A stretch of DNA of 47,934 bases from Zelonia costaricensis (GCA_030849075.1 JASAOO010003366.1:1-47934), one strand, 5' to 3'. Positions 10,015 through 20,410 are shown, counted from the stretch's first letter. Made by a program: numbers and translations. Notes: generated by a model not told the origin, from the letters alone.

Positions 10015-10499
10015 CGCAGCTTCAACGCACCGCCACAGCAGGCAGTGTTTGACGGGAGGAGGAAGAGGGTGACGCTGGGGTGGGGGAAACGACGGGCGTG
10101 CTACTGTGCAACACACGCTGCACGAGGGTACTGGAGTGAGGCAGGCGAGGAGGGGGGGGGGAGGTGGGGCTGAGTGAGGCGGTTGCGTTTCCCGTCGCGG
10201 GTTCGCACCGGGGGCTTCAGGACGGAGGTGCGGTTGGGCAGGGCAGGGCAGGGGAGAGGAGTGGGGCAGTGGGAAGGTGCTCTGCGGGAACGAGCGCACG
10301 GTCTCGCTGAAACCACAGGCGTGAAACAGGGGGAAGGGGGTCAACACGCTAGTCCTTTCTGCAAGCGGGAAGAGCAGCGTTGCAGTCCCCTTCCCTCTCC
10401 CCCGCTCTTCTTCGCCTCCGCCGCCCGGGCAGCGGAGGCGAGCAGTCCACCACCCCGCGGTCTTCACGGCGGCCCAGTGAGACCGCGCGTGGAGAACAC

Positions 10500-10530
<31 letters not shown>

Positions 10531-10885
10531 CCTTGCGGCCACACAACTGACAGGGCACCGCACACTTGCCTATTCACAGAGCTACACGCGTGCATCAGCT
10601 GAGGCACAACAACAAACAAACAAAGCAAGCAAACCCGCGTGCCCGAGAGGAACAGAGGAGGGCAGCAGGCAGGCAGGCAGGCAGGCACCGTCGCGCTCTC
10701 TCTCTTCGCCACCCCCACCGTCCGTCACGTAGCGACGCTCTCCGTCTATGCTGTGTCCTCGGCTTGTGTGCGACGCCAGCCACCGCAGCGTCCACACTCA
10801 CGCCTGCTCAATGGGAAAGAAAGGAGCTGCGACAGCAGCACGCAGCGTTCGATTTCCCTCTTCTCCCTCTCCCCCACCACGCACG
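10015..10885. other. Spacer between MSH2 and the ABHD17-like gene
   Basis: No gene seen. It has a purine run on the plus strand at 10147-10165, (GT)n at 10502-10530, and a short tandem of ggca units near 10670-10686. Confidence 0.5.
10147..10165 (-). promoter_or_regulatory. Candidate polypyrimidine tract for the ABHD17-like gene
   Basis: A C-rich pyrimidine run on the coding strand about 130 nt upstream of the chosen ATG at 10014. Its distance suits a trans-splice acceptor, which supports starting at 10014 rather than further upstream. Confidence 0.4.
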
Positions 10886-13717
10886 TCACGCGGCTCGGCA
10901 CACGTACAGACGAACCTCCGCGTCCTGCCGAATCTCGAGCTTCAGCCGCTGCACCGCGGCGTCCCGCTCCTCGCCCGGGCCCTGCTGCTCCAGCGCACGG
11001 ACGCGCTTCGCGTACGCGGCCACCTTGCGCACCAGCGCCTCGTCCAGCGCGGCGCCGGCCTGTGCCGCGTCCTCCTGCTCGAACGTCTCCCACTCCGCGG
11101 CCTTCACCCTGGCACACTCAATCACCGACTCCGGCAGGTGGGCGAGGGAGGCGACGTAGAGGCCGTAGCTGCGGCCGCACGGGCCGGGCTGCAGGGTGTA
11201 CGAGAAGCGCAGCGTCCCGGCCGCCTCGTCGACGTCGGCGCCGAAGTGCATGTTGGCCAGCGCCGCGCACTGCTGTGGCAGCTGTGTGAGCTCGTGGAAG
11301 TGGGTGGAGAAGAGCAGCGTGGCACGCACGCGCGAGGCCACGTCGTGGGCGATGGCCCAGGCCAGTCCAAAGCCGTCGTACGTCGAGGTGCCGCGACCCA
11401 GCTCATCGACGATGGCGAGGGTGTGCGGCGTGGCGGCGGCGAGGATGGCGGCCGACTCGAGCATCTCCACCATGAAGGTGGACACGCCCTGGGCGAGGTG
11501 GTCGGTGGCGCCAACGCGGCACATGACGGCATCGCGCACTTGCACCTCCGCGGCGTCCGCCGGCACGAAGCAGCCGGCCTGCGCCAGCACGACAGCCACA
11601 CCAACGCTGCGCATGTACGTGGACTTGCCGCCCATGTTGGGGCCGGTAATGAGAAGCCCATTGGTCTGCGGCGTCAGCAGCAGCGGGTTCGCCTTGTAGC
11701 CGGGCTGCCGCAGCTCCACCAGCGGGTGGCGCAGCCCCGTGAAGGAGAGAAGCGGGGCGGCGCCGCTGCCAACGCCGCCCTCTTGCTTGACTGTCACCGC
11801 GCCGCCACCGCTGTCACAGCCCTCCGTCTTCACAGGTGCGAGTGCGTCGCGCACGACAGGCCGCACCATCGACCGCGGGCTGTCCTTCACGACCAGCGCC
11901 CACGCAACGTACACGTCCAGCGTCGCGAGCAGCTCCTTCGCGTCGTCCAGCACAGGGAGGTACGACGCGATGGTGTCGACCAGCTTGCGCTTCAGGTCCA
12001 TCTGCCGCGTCTCGTAGTCGTCGCTGATGCGGCGGTACTGCTCGCTCAGCGACGCCATCTTCTCCGATACGAACCGCACCCCGTCCTTGGACGTGCTGAC
12101 AGTGATCAGCTCCTTGCTGCTGCGCAGCTCGCGGTCCTCCTTGCGTGAGACGCGAAACACGTAGCCGTACGTGCTGTGGTACTCGTACTTGAGCTGCTTG
12201 TCGTTCCAGCCGTACTTGCCCAGCACGTGGTTGTACTCCTTGTCGATCTGCCGCTGCGTTGCCGTGAGCTGCTCGTGCAGGTCCTGCAGCTCGTCGTCGA
12301 AGGCGGCGTTCATGCGGACGGCGTTGCGGTCTGTGAAGTCGACTGTCGCCTCGATGAGGGTCTTGAGGTTGGCCATGTGCTCGTTGATGTCCTCCATCGG
12401 GGCAATGAACTCGTCCTTCAAGAGCTTCGACTGCGGCCCAGTGTAGGTGCCGAGCACCTGCAGCGCCGCCGGCACCACTTCGACGAAGTGCAGGAAGGCC
12501 TGCGTGTCCTTGAGCGCGAGACTGCGGCGCTGCAGCTTGCGGTTGAGCCGGTCCATGTCGCCGCACCGCTTAAGCACCTGGGCGATGAACATGTCCCGCA
12601 GGATGGGGTTCTCCACAAAGAGCTCCACCATCGTGAGGCGCTGGTTGATGTCGTCGGCGCAGCGCAGCGGCTGCAGCAGCCACTGCCGCATCGCCCGCGC
12701 ACCCATGCCCGTGTGACTCCGGTTTAGCCACGAGAAGACCGACGTCGGCAGCGAGCCGCGCGGCTCAGGCTTCTTGCTCACCAGGTTCAGTGCCTCAATG
12801 GCGGCGCTGTCGAGCTGCATGTACGCGGACGGCACAACGCGGCGCAGGTAGAAGGCGCGCTGGTTCGCCGCGTCCATCACGTCGACGCGGCCGAGCACGT
12901 TCTCAACGGCGTGGCGGGCGTGCGGGCAGAGGTCGAGCGACAGGCGCTCCTCCGGCACGCGCAGGAGGTCGGCCAGCGCGTCTGTGCCACGCGCCGCCGC
13001 GTCCGCCTTCTGCGTCTGCCGCAGCTCCCGCAGGGTGCGCACCGTCAGCTGCACGCCGCAGCGCTCGCAAATTCGCCGCACCGCAACGACGCGCTCATCC
13101 TCGTCGACGGCGACCTCGCTTGGCGCGGTGGCGGTGGGCATGACGCACAGGAGAAGCTCCTTGAGGTTGGTCTGCGCCACCAGGGCATCGAGGCTGGTCA
13201 GCTGCGGCGTGTCCACGTACTCGGCAAAGCTGAGCTGTCGCAGCGTGCTGTTGAGGGCCGCAACGCCGACCACGACGCCCGCCTCCTGGCGCGCGCCGAA
13301 GACGAGGGAGCCGCTCGCCAAGAGCTGGATCTCGGCTTCCTCGAACTCAAAGAGCGAGGCCTCGAAGTCGGTGATGTTGCCTGGCGAGCCACGCTGGCGG
13401 CACACGTACGGCCCGCCGGCTGTCTCGCGCTCGTAGAACTCCACAGAGGCCCCGCGCCGCAGCAGGCAGTCCCGGATCATCTCCTTGCACAGCGCATCGT
13501 TCACGACAACCACATCGACAGTGGCTGCGCCGTGTGTGGACCACTGCTTGAGGACCGCGGTCGACTTGATGTACTCCTTCGCGGCAAACGTGGCCCACCA
13601 GCCAAGCACGTAGCAGCCCGGGTTCGACCCGCGGGAGAACATGCGGAAGCACTGGCTCGAGTCTGGACCGAGGCCCAGGAAGGTCTGCACGATGCCGCCG
13701 TCGCGCTCGTCCGCCAT
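10886..13717 (-). CDS. MSH2: DNA mismatch repair protein MSH2
   Basis: A 943-residue MutS-family ATPase, the expected length for eukaryotic MSH2 (about 930). As the MSH2-MSH6 or MSH2-MSH3 heterodimer it recognises base mismatches and small loops in the nucleus. The order of MutS domains is intact. The N-terminal domain (FRMFSRGSNPGCYVLG) lacks the Phe-x-Glu mismatch-contact motif, as MSH2 does. Connector, lever and clamp follow. The ATPase carries Walker A GPNMGGKST (about 690), the GCFVPADAAEV segment, the STFMVEMLE signature, Walker B DELGRGTSTYDG (about 770) and STHFHEL. The last 100 residues form the helix-turn-helix dimer region. A short lineage-specific insertion (about 630-660, Gly/Lys/Thr-rich) precedes the ATPase. 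MSH2 beats MSH3-6 because of the GCFVP and DGFGLAWAI spellings and the missing Phe-x-Glu. The start ATG at 13717 lies 17 nt after an (AC)n run on the coding strand. Confidence 0.96.
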   Translation of the reverse strand: MADERDGGIVQTFLGLGPDSSQCFRMFSRGSNPGCYVLGWWATFAAKEYIKSTAVLKQWSTHGAATVDVVVVNDALCKEMIRDCLLRRGASVEFYERETAGGPYVCRQRGSPGNITDFEASLFEFEEAEIQLLASGSLVFGARQEAGVVVGVAALNSTLRQLSFAEYVDTPQLTSLDALVAQTNLKELLLCVMPTATAPSEVAVDEDERVVAVRRICERCGVQLTVRTLRELRQTQKADAAARGTDALADLLRVPEERLSLDLCPHARHAVENVLGRVDVMDAANQRAFYLRRVVPSAYMQLDSAAIEALNLVSKKPEPRGSLPTSVFSWLNRSHTGMGARAMRQWLLQPLRCADDINQRLTMVELFVENPILRDMFIAQVLKRCGDMDRLNRKLQRRSLALKDTQAFLHFVEVVPAALQVLGTYTGPQSKLLKDEFIAPMEDINEHMANLKTLIEATVDFTDRNAVRMNAAFDDELQDLHEQLTATQRQIDKEYNHVLGKYGWNDKQLKYEYHSTYGYVFRVSRKEDRELRSSKELITVSTSKDGVRFVSEKMASLSEQYRRISDDYETRQMDLKRKLVDTIASYLPVLDDAKELLATLDVYVAWALVVKDSPRSMVRPVVRDALAPVKTEGCDSGGGAVTVKQEGGVGSGAAPLLSFTGLRHPLVELRQPGYKANPLLLTPQTNGLLITGPNMGGKSTYMRSVGVAVVLAQAGCFVPADAAEVQVRDAVMCRVGATDHLAQGVSTFMVEMLESAAILAAATPHTLAIVDELGRGTSTYDGFGLAWAIAHDVASRVRATLLFSTHFHELTQLPQQCAALANMHFGADVDEAAGTLRFSYTLQPGPCGRSYGLYVASLAHLPESVIECARVKAAEWETFEQEDAAQAGAALDEALVRKVAAYAKRVRALEQQGPGEERDAAVQRLKLEIRQDAEVRLYVCRAA

Positions 13718-14651
13718 TGTGGCGATGCAGTTTGTATGTGTGTGTATGTGTGTGTGCTTATGCGGTGTACGCAGCGGGTGAAGGGCCGACGTGCGGCGGT
13801 GACGTCGACGTACAGGGCAGTGCAGCGCCGCTGTCCGCTCTATGCGTAGCTGTATGCTTGTGTGTGTGTATGGGTGGGGGTGGGGGGGGGGGGGGCCGGA
13901 AGTGTGAAATGAGAGGATGCTCGGATGCTTCTATGCGTTACCGTAGGCGCTTCGTCAGTGGCAAAGATGAAGAAAGGACTTGCGTATTTCTTGAGTGCAG
14001 CCAAGGCCAGGGCGCGGTGGTGGCCGTGAGGAGCGACACTTCACCTTTATGTGTGTGGGTGAGCGGTTCAAGCCTCGTCCAAGCGAGCTGTGCGAGTAAG
14101 CTGCGGGTGAAGGCGGCGAGACACGAGGGAGGCGGGGGAGGGAAGAGGTTGGGGAGCCTTGCATCCGTGCCTGCATAACACGGCTTCGTTTGCTGAAAAA
14201 GAAAAACGCGGCGAGGCCCCTACGCGAGAGCACACGCGGGACTCCAAAGGGGGCAGCGGAGGTGGGGCGGGGGGGTCGGCATGTCCGAGGTGGAGGTGCT
14301 CTAGGTTGGTGTTCACCGAGAAAGTGGGGGACGGGGGGCGAGGCCGTTTATGGGGTCTACCCGACCTCGCAAAGCACGTCTGTGGTGTTCGCGCGACATC
14401 CCTGAGCCAGGCACCGTGCTGGTGCGACATGAGCGACAAAGAAGACAGGCGATAACGAGACACCCGGGGAGGGCGCACGTGCCCCGGCTCACGCGAGTTC
14501 AGCGTAGCGATGAAGACGGAGGTAGACAAACCCGGCGCCGGGTGCTGATGCACAACAGGCACTGCACCGCGGCATTGTAGACACGAAGCAGCAAAACAAA
14601 GGTTGAGCGAACACGGCAGCACGCAGTTCCTGCAAGCCACCGGGTCGGCTG
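13718..14651. other. Spacer upstream of MSH2
   Basis: No gene seen. It contains (GT)n around 13734-13755 and 13856-13869 and a long G-run at 13872-13895 (C-run on the coding strand), probably the MSH2 5' UTR and splice region. Confidence 0.5.
13872..13895 (-). promoter_or_regulatory. Candidate polypyrimidine tract (C-run) for MSH2
   Basis: A nearly uninterrupted C-run on the coding strand about 155 nt upstream of the MSH2 ATG, with one or two A interruptions. Position and composition fit a trans-splicing signal. C-rich rather than T-rich tracts recur at several genes here. Confidence 0.4.
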
Positions 14652-15320
14652 TCAGATGGGGTTGCACACCCAGTCACCGCTGCCGCACGCCGAGCTCGGC
14701 GGACACCCAACCGAGCCGTACGATGGCGTCGTGGCGGCGCACTTGTCTGTCGTGCACAACGCGCACGAGGTGCCCGCCTGCGTGCAGAAGCCCTGGAGGG
14801 CGGCGGACGGCCCAGAGGGGATGGGGTAGGCGCACACGGGGTGGTGGTCGGCGCGGGCGCCGGTGTCGAGACACTGCATGCCCGCCAGCACCCCAGCCGG
14901 CGCACAGCGCGGGCCAAGCACAACGCAGTCCACCTGGCTCTGGCAGGGGTAGGCGTAGCCGCGGTGCGCCGACGCACACGTGGTGGCCCACGCCTCGTAC
15001 GCGACAGCGGGCTGCAACAGCGAGAGCAGCGGGCACTGCTGCGCCGTCATGAGCGACAGCACCGCTGGTGCCTCGCGCTGGTGGGAGCGCACGGCGATGA
15101 TGATGATGGAGGCGAAGGCACAGCAGGCGAGAGCGCCGAGCACCGCGCCGGCCCACCACGTGAAGCCACCGACCGGGTCGAAGGTGAAGAAGTCCGCCAC
15201 GGCGCTTTTCTGCCCCACGGAGGCGCCGTCCGCGACGACAATCGAGGCGGCGGCGTCATCGGCGTGGCTGTCCGTGCCTGCCGGGTGCGGCGACACGGCA
15301 GAGTCGACCTGTTTGCCCAT
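14652..15320 (-). CDS. Small type II-like membrane protein with a Cys-rich C-terminal domain
   Basis: A 222-residue protein that I do not recognise. Residues 1-53 are polar and Ala/Asp-rich. One transmembrane helix spans about 54-77 (WWAGAVLGALACCAFASIII), followed by basic residues. After it come 14 cysteines (96 to 219), an even number, in spacings such as CALCTTDKC, suggesting a disulfide-bonded domain outside the cytosol. There is no cleavable signal peptide, so the N-terminus is probably cytosolic or luminal-anchored; charge distribution does not settle topology. The protein begins Met-Gly, but Asp at the fifth position after Gly makes N-myristoylation doubtful. A surface or endomembrane location is inference. 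Confidence 0.72.
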   Translation of the reverse strand: MGKQVDSAVSPHPAGTDSHADDAAASIVVADGASVGQKSAVADFFTFDPVGGFTWWAGAVLGALACCAFASIIIIAVRSHQREAPAVLSLMTAQQCPLLSLLQPAVAYEAWATTCASAHRGYAYPCQSQVDCVVLGPRCAPAGVLAGMQCLDTGARADHHPVCAYPIPSGPSAALQGFCTQAGTSCALCTTDKCAATTPSYGSVGCPPSSACGSGDWVCNPI

Positions 15321-16565
15321 GAGGTGGTGCGGGTATGAAGGCCGGAGGGGGAGGGGGGAAGAGGGCTTGGAAAAGACGAGGATGCGGCAGGCAAGGGGAG
15401 GGGGGGGTCCACCTCAACTCCTGCGACTCTTGTGCGCGTGCGTGTATATGACGCCGCTGGGTGGCCTGAAGCAGAGCAAAGCACTCAGAATAGAGCTTCC
15501 CGATCGATGTGATGGGGAGGCGGGGTGGCGTGACCGTTGTACAGTTGTTGCGGCGCGTGCGCACTTATGCGACCTGTGACACGCGAAAGCGAGAAAACGG
15601 GGCGAGCGGGATGGGGGATGGGGAGAGTGGCGTGGTGGTGTTGTGGTGTTGTGGGGGGGGGGAGGAGTAAAGAGGTACGGATCTGCTACGCTGGTGCTGT
15701 GCCTTGCGGATCAGACGCGGACGTGGTCGGTGACGTGAACGGGCTGCGCCTCGTGCGGCCTCCACGCAGTCGGTGGGAGGGGGAGGGGGTGGGGCCTTAT
15801 TTGTTGTCTAGCGCACAGAGGTGGCGGCAAAGGGGGCCCGAGCCGCCGTGAGAGAGTGACTCTCCGCACCGATGTGCTTAGCAAGCGTGTGTGCATAGGG
15901 CACGCGTCGCGAGGCTGTCCCTTTGCGCGCGGTGTGGCGCGCCTTGGATTGAATCATTTGCTCAGCTCTGTTGCTCTGTGTTAGTTAGCGTTGAAGGTGA
16001 AGAGGGAGGCTGACTCAGCGCCCGCGATGTCGGGTCGCGCTCTTCTCTGCCCCCCCCTGCCCTGTGTGCAGCACCGCTCTCAAAGCCGCCTGGCGGCAGG
16101 GAGGAGTGGAGTGTGCCGCGTGCAAGAGGCTGGGGAGGGCAGTGGGGTCGTCAGAGGCGTACGGGCACAAAGGTGAAGGGGTGAGGGGGGCGGATCAGCG
16201 GTGGCGGGAAAGACCCCTCGGGCCACAGCTTCGCGTACGAAACGCGGGCAAACAAACACGAAATGGACGAGAGATGAACGTCATCGCTTCACCTTCTCCC
16301 ACCTCAACATGCAAGAGAGAGGGATCGCCAGCGCGACACACACACACACACACACACAGACACACACAGACACACACACATACACAGACACACGGAGTGG
16401 CGCGTCTGTTTCACAGCGAGGGGCGCTGGGGCGCCACATAACCGCTTGCTTTCCGGGAGAAGCCAAGGCGGGCGCAAGACCGATGGGCAGCGAGGATGGC
16501 AAAGAACTAGCACGACAGAGAGAAGACGGACAGACGCCTCATGCGGCGTCTCTCGCAGCCCCCTC
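15321..16565. other. Spacer with (CA)n tract
   Basis: A 1.2 kb gap without convincing coding sequence. It contains G-rich runs (15340-15365 and 15650-15663) and a long imperfect (CA)n tract at 16335-16393, which lies just 3' of the 99-aa gene and so is (TG)n in that mRNA sense. Confidence 0.5.
16335..16393. repeat. Imperfect (CA)n microsatellite
   Basis: About 59 bp of CA dinucleotides with CAGA interruptions. It is the longest dinucleotide tract in the window and falls in the probable 3' UTR of the 99-aa gene. Confidence 0.9.
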
Positions 16566-16865
16566 TTAGAACTCCTCCTCGTCCGCGGGCCCTGCGCCGC
16601 CGCGCTCCCCCTCTGGCGACGAGAAGGACGGCGTCGTGATGAGAGGGTTCACGGCTGGCAGCACTACGGAGGCCGCCTGCGGAAGCGCATCTGGCCCGCC
16701 GAGGAGGAACATGCTCACGGCCATGCTGACAGCGACGGACGGAAGCCACCAGCTCGCCTTGGAGATGACAACGTCGGCGGTGTGGTCGACGAGGTGGTGC
16801 ACCTTCTCGTAAAAGTACATGTTTGCCCACTCCTTCTGGGGCGCCTGCGGACGGCCAAACATCAT
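16566..16865 (-). CDS. Small one-span membrane protein, possibly mitochondrial
   Basis: A 99-residue protein starting at tandem ATGs (16865 and 16862); the second may also serve. The N-terminus MMFGRPQAPQKEWANMYFYE leads into an amphipathic stretch with several His and Lys. A single hydrophobic segment follows (about 39-57, WWLPSVAVSMAVSMFLLGG), then a flexible tail ending in acidic DEEEF. The frame is open upstream to 17246, but that part is Pro/Ser/Leu-rich without a domain and probably untranslated. Size and layout resemble small subunits of organellar membrane complexes, but I cannot name one. Confidence in the gene is moderate because it is short, though composition is far better than in neighbouring frames. 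Confidence 0.65.
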   Translation of the reverse strand: MMFGRPQAPQKEWANMYFYEKVHHLVDHTADVVISKASWWLPSVAVSMAVSMFLLGGPDALPQAASVVLPAVNPLITTPSFSSPEGERGGAGPADEEEF

Positions 16866-17482
16866 GGTGACTAGGGAGACTCGGAGGGGTGGGTGGGTGG
16901 GTGGGTGGAGCTTAGGAGTGGAGCGAAGTGGGGAATGGAGGAGGGCGGCACCGCTGGGGCCGCAGTGGAGAGACGCGAGGCGGCCGGAGGGAGAGGAGCG
17001 GCCAACAGGCGTTGTGTAGACCGCGTGCAACGGACACAGAGGCGCAGGAGAGGCAAACAACAGAAGTGGACATGGGAAAGTGACATCGAGGCCCACCACC
17101 GCCGGGGGCAGAACGCGACGTCTCGCAAACGCTGACCGCGCTACAGGGCCACGCTGACCGCATTGAGAGAGCCAAGGCGAGAGAGGATGTGAAGGGCAGC
17201 CAAGCTGCCATGATGCGGGGATGAAACTGTAGGGTTGGTCGCCCACGTGAGCACGCTTCAGGTCACCCTACTAATACCTTCTCTCTTTGTGTGTGTGTGT
17301 GTGTGTGTGTTTCGACTTGGAAACGAACAAATCACAAGCAGTGAGCTTAGCAGACATGAAAACGGGGAGATGAAGCCAATAAAGCGCGGAATGCTGCGGC
17401 CAGGAACGAGCTGTGCAGCGTCCGCCGTCGTGCAGCGCACTTCAACTCGACGGTCGCGTGGTGTTGACGGGCATGCGCGCCA
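16866..17482. other. Spacer with (GT)n
   Basis: No gene seen. It has a tandem gggt run at 16887-16910 and (GT)n at 17288-17311, both upstream of the 99-aa gene on the coding strand. Confidence 0.5.
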
Positions 17483-20410
17483 TCAGCGAGCAAGCAAGCC
17501 GGCCTGCAACACGCCGCGCTCGAGGTGGTCCTGCAGGTCTTGCACGAGCTGCACAATGGAGAAGGTCGACGGTGCGCGCGGCACGGTGAGGCGGGTGCGG
17601 TGCTCCGTCTCTGCGCACAAATGCCTCCAGTCGTACACGTCGCTGTCGCCGAGCTCTCTGCCGTCCTGCGTGGGCGATGACGGAAACCTGACACCCTCTT
17701 CGCTGGCCCACACCGGCCACGCCTCCGCCTCCAGCAGGCGGAAAGCGCAGTCGCCGAGTAGCGTCTTGGCCGTGAAGAAGTGCAGCGTCGCGTCGCACAG
17801 GCCCACCGCCACTACGGCGTCGATGAGCGCCGTGGAGGGGCCGGGCATCGACGAGCTCGATGCACGTGCGCAGTGGCTGCACGATGGCGACACAAGGGCA
17901 GCGGTGAGCCGCGTGCGCCACGTTGTGTGGGCCGCCGTGAGCTTCACGAGCGTGGTCATCATGCTGGCGTCGGCGCCCTCGCGGCAGAGGACCTTGGCGG
18001 CCATGAAGTACGTGCTGAGCAGACGACCGCACGCTTCGGTGAGCACCGGCGCCCCATCAGACACCCGGGCGCACCCCGCAGCGTCAGGAAGCGGAAGGGC
18101 CAGGGCGCTGCCGAGCAGATTCAGCCACGCCGCGGCACGCTCGCGCAGCGAAGCACAGAACTCCGGCGCGGTGCCCGTGCCCTGCAGCGCTGCCGCCTGC
18201 CGGCGCGTGTCGTAGGCGGGCCGAACCACCACGTCGCACCGTACGGCGAAGTCGACGAGGTGGCTCTTGCTCGTCAAAGCGGCGCCGTGGCGCACGCTAC
18301 AGATGGCGCTGTGCGTGGCGCAGTACCGCACCGCCTGCCCTCCCTCCCGCTGCACCACGCACCGCCGTGCGAGCCCGTTGGCGGCTGCAGGGGCGAGAGG
18401 CTGCGGCACGCCAGCGGCGTCGGTGCACTGGCGGAGCTGCACTGGCTCTGGCGCGGCGGCGGCACCAGCAGCCGCGAGCTGCACCGCCGCAACGTCCACG
18501 TAGGCACCACCGCCGTCGGTGTCGTCACGCAGCGCCTCCTGCAACAGCCTCAGCGTCACCACGGGGAGGGACTCGACTCGCTGCAGGACGAGCGCGCGGC
18601 CGCTGGCGTGGGTGATGGCGCCGCCGAGGACCACCTCGTGGTGGCACGGCGGTGCGGCGGCGGCCACGGCGGTCCCACCAGCGCCGGGGCGTGGGCGCGG
18701 CCTCGGCGGGCAGCCACGCGGCCCCACCCACGACCCACTAGGCGACCGCGGCGCGCACGGCGACGGCGTGGGTGGTGCGGCAGGGACGCGCACCGTGCGG
18801 TACGAAGGGAGAAAGAAGGACGGCTTGGCGCGCGGCAGCACCGAGGCGGGCACCTCGAGGGCCGCGCTCGGCACCACACGCTGCAGGCCGCGCATGACGC
18901 GCGACACGAGCGACTCCGGCGTCGCCTCGTCCACCACCAGTACGAGCACGCCGCTCGCAAGCTGCGCCGACATCAAGGCCAACTGCACCGCGACATGGCA
19001 GTCCAGCGAGACACTGAAGGCCGGGGCGGCGGACGCACCGCCGCACCCCTCTGCAAGCTCGCTGTCCTCGTCGCCGCAACTCGCCGTCCCGAGCGCCAGC
19101 CGTGTGCCCTCCCAGCAAGTGAGGGCCGTCCGCGCCGCCGCCTCTTCCTCGACTGCGTCCAGCTCACGCGGCAGAGGCAGGGTCGAGGGCGGCGTAGCAC
19201 TGTAGCCGCCGCCCCCGTCCTCACGCCCACCGACCCCACCATCGGGCGACCGGTGCAAGTGCGGTGTCCCCGCAAAGCCCGTGGCAGCCGTCAACAGCGG
19301 CGAAGCATCCCCCGCGGCGCACCCCACCCCGCGCAGCCCCACCGGCGCCGCCCACGTCGCGACGAGGTACTCCTCTAGCGCCGACTCGCCCGCGCTGCAC
19401 GCCCTGCCGCTCCCCGTGGGGCGGTGCTGGGCCACCTGCGCGTGTCCGTGCACCACCACGACGCACCCAAGTACCGCCACGGCGCAGCGCTGGGCGAGTG
19501 GGAGGCGCCGCAGGTCCACCGTGCGGCGGCGAAGCAGCGGCGCCGAGGCACTGCCGCCGGTGCCGGTGTGGCCCACTGGCAGCGGCAACAGCGTCACCCA
19601 CGGTGCAGGCGCAGTGGCGCTGTGGCCCTCGAAGCAGACGCAGTGCACCACGCCGACGAGGCGCACCGTGTGGGCGGCATCAAGGAAGCGATCCGAGGGT
19701 TCAGCGCAGCTGCCGACGGCGCCACCAACCTGTGGCTGTGTCTTCCTGTGTGCGCTGCCGTGGCGGCCTTGCGCATGGGGCCTGACGCATGCGGGCAGCC
19801 CACCGGTGACGGCTGTGTAGAGGCTGGGCACGCGCAGCAGCACCACGTGCACGTGCCACTCTAGCTTCTGCTGGTGCAGCATGGGGGCGCACACCTGCCA
19901 CAACCACGAGTGCAGGCGGTCCTGTACCACGGGTCTGTGGGCGTCCGTGCTGGGATGTGGGTGCGCGGTACTGTCGGAGGGCCCTTGCGAGGGTTGGCGC
20001 ACACCGACGCAGCGCTCCGTGTAGCGAGTTAACCACGCCTGCACCGCCGCTGCCGCGGACGCCCCCAGCGTGGCTGGGGAAGTGAGGAAGAGGGCCTGAC
20101 ACGCCGCCGGGCTGAGCTGTGCAACCGTAAACACATCAAACATCAGCACAACCTCGACTGGAAGAGGGGGTGGTGATTCAGTTGCGACGTCTGGCCCCCC
20201 GGTCGATGGCGGCCAGTACTCTGCTGTGCTCGGGGCGTGCGGCAGCGGTGGAAGGCCTTCGGGGTGCGTCCAGCGCGGCACCGCGATCCGCGGGTCACCC
20301 TGTCGCGAGGAGGCGTGTGCAGAGACACCTTCCAGGATGCGGCGCTGCAAATCTGGTTCGGCGTCCAACAGCGCCACAAGCGAGCGCACAAGCGGCGCCG
20401 ACACCGCCAT
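17483..20410 (-). CDS. Divergent MCM-related protein lacking visible ATPase motifs (MCMDC2-like?)
   Basis: A 975-residue protein. I recognise an MCM-like pattern in its C-terminal half. LVDFAVRCDVVV (about 716-727) sits where MCMs have their sensor/arginine-finger LSRFDL segment. The helix STYFMAAKVLC (about 797-808), then SMMTTLVKLTAAHTTWRTRL (to about 835) and ALIDAVVAVGLCDATL (about 860-875), match the C-terminal MCM lid, where AHARLRLR-type helices follow the RFD. Upstream, HTVRLVGVVHCV (about 250) resembles the end of the MCM OB-fold. I find no Walker A GxxxxGKS, and Walker B is not convincing (VLVLVVDEATPES is the nearest). Long Ala/Gly/Pro insertions enlarge it. Loss of ATPase motifs is known for MCMDC2, a meiotic protein in animals. 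The gene is firm. The family call is inference; a kinetoplastid-only protein is the alternative. Confidence 0.6.
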   Translation of the reverse strand: MAVSAPLVRSLVALLDAEPDLQRRILEGVSAHASSRQGDPRIAVPRWTHPEGLPPLPHAPSTAEYWPPSTGGPDVATESPPPLPVEVVLMFDVFTVAQLSPAACQALFLTSPATLGASAAAAVQAWLTRYTERCVGVRQPSQGPSDSTAHPHPSTDAHRPVVQDRLHSWLWQVCAPMLHQQKLEWHVHVVLLRVPSLYTAVTGGLPACVRPHAQGRHGSAHRKTQPQVGGAVGSCAEPSDRFLDAAHTVRLVGVVHCVCFEGHSATAPAPWVTLLPLPVGHTGTGGSASAPLLRRRTVDLRRLPLAQRCAVAVLGCVVVVHGHAQVAQHRPTGSGRACSAGESALEEYLVATWAAPVGLRGVGCAAGDASPLLTAATGFAGTPHLHRSPDGGVGGREDGGGGYSATPPSTLPLPRELDAVEEEAAARTALTCWEGTRLALGTASCGDEDSELAEGCGGASAAPAFSVSLDCHVAVQLALMSAQLASGVLVLVVDEATPESLVSRVMRGLQRVVPSAALEVPASVLPRAKPSFFLPSYRTVRVPAAPPTPSPCAPRSPSGSWVGPRGCPPRPRPRPGAGGTAVAAAAPPCHHEVVLGGAITHASGRALVLQRVESLPVVTLRLLQEALRDDTDGGGAYVDVAAVQLAAAGAAAAPEPVQLRQCTDAAGVPQPLAPAAANGLARRCVVQREGGQAVRYCATHSAICSVRHGAALTSKSHLVDFAVRCDVVVRPAYDTRRQAAALQGTGTAPEFCASLRERAAAWLNLLGSALALPLPDAAGCARVSDGAPVLTEACGRLLSTYFMAAKVLCREGADASMMTTLVKLTAAHTTWRTRLTAALVSPSCSHCARASSSSMPGPSTALIDAVVAVGLCDATLHFFTAKTLLGDCAFRLLEAEAWPVWASEEGVRFPSSPTQDGRELGDSDVYDWRHLCAETEHRTRLTVPRAPSTFSIVQLVQDLQDHLERGVLQAGLLAR

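Noticed and set aside
17780..19378. Long plus-strand open frame (532 codons) opposite the MCM-like gene
   Set aside because: Its composition is Arg/His/Gly-rich with no domain, and the minus strand has the better-composed protein in the same place.
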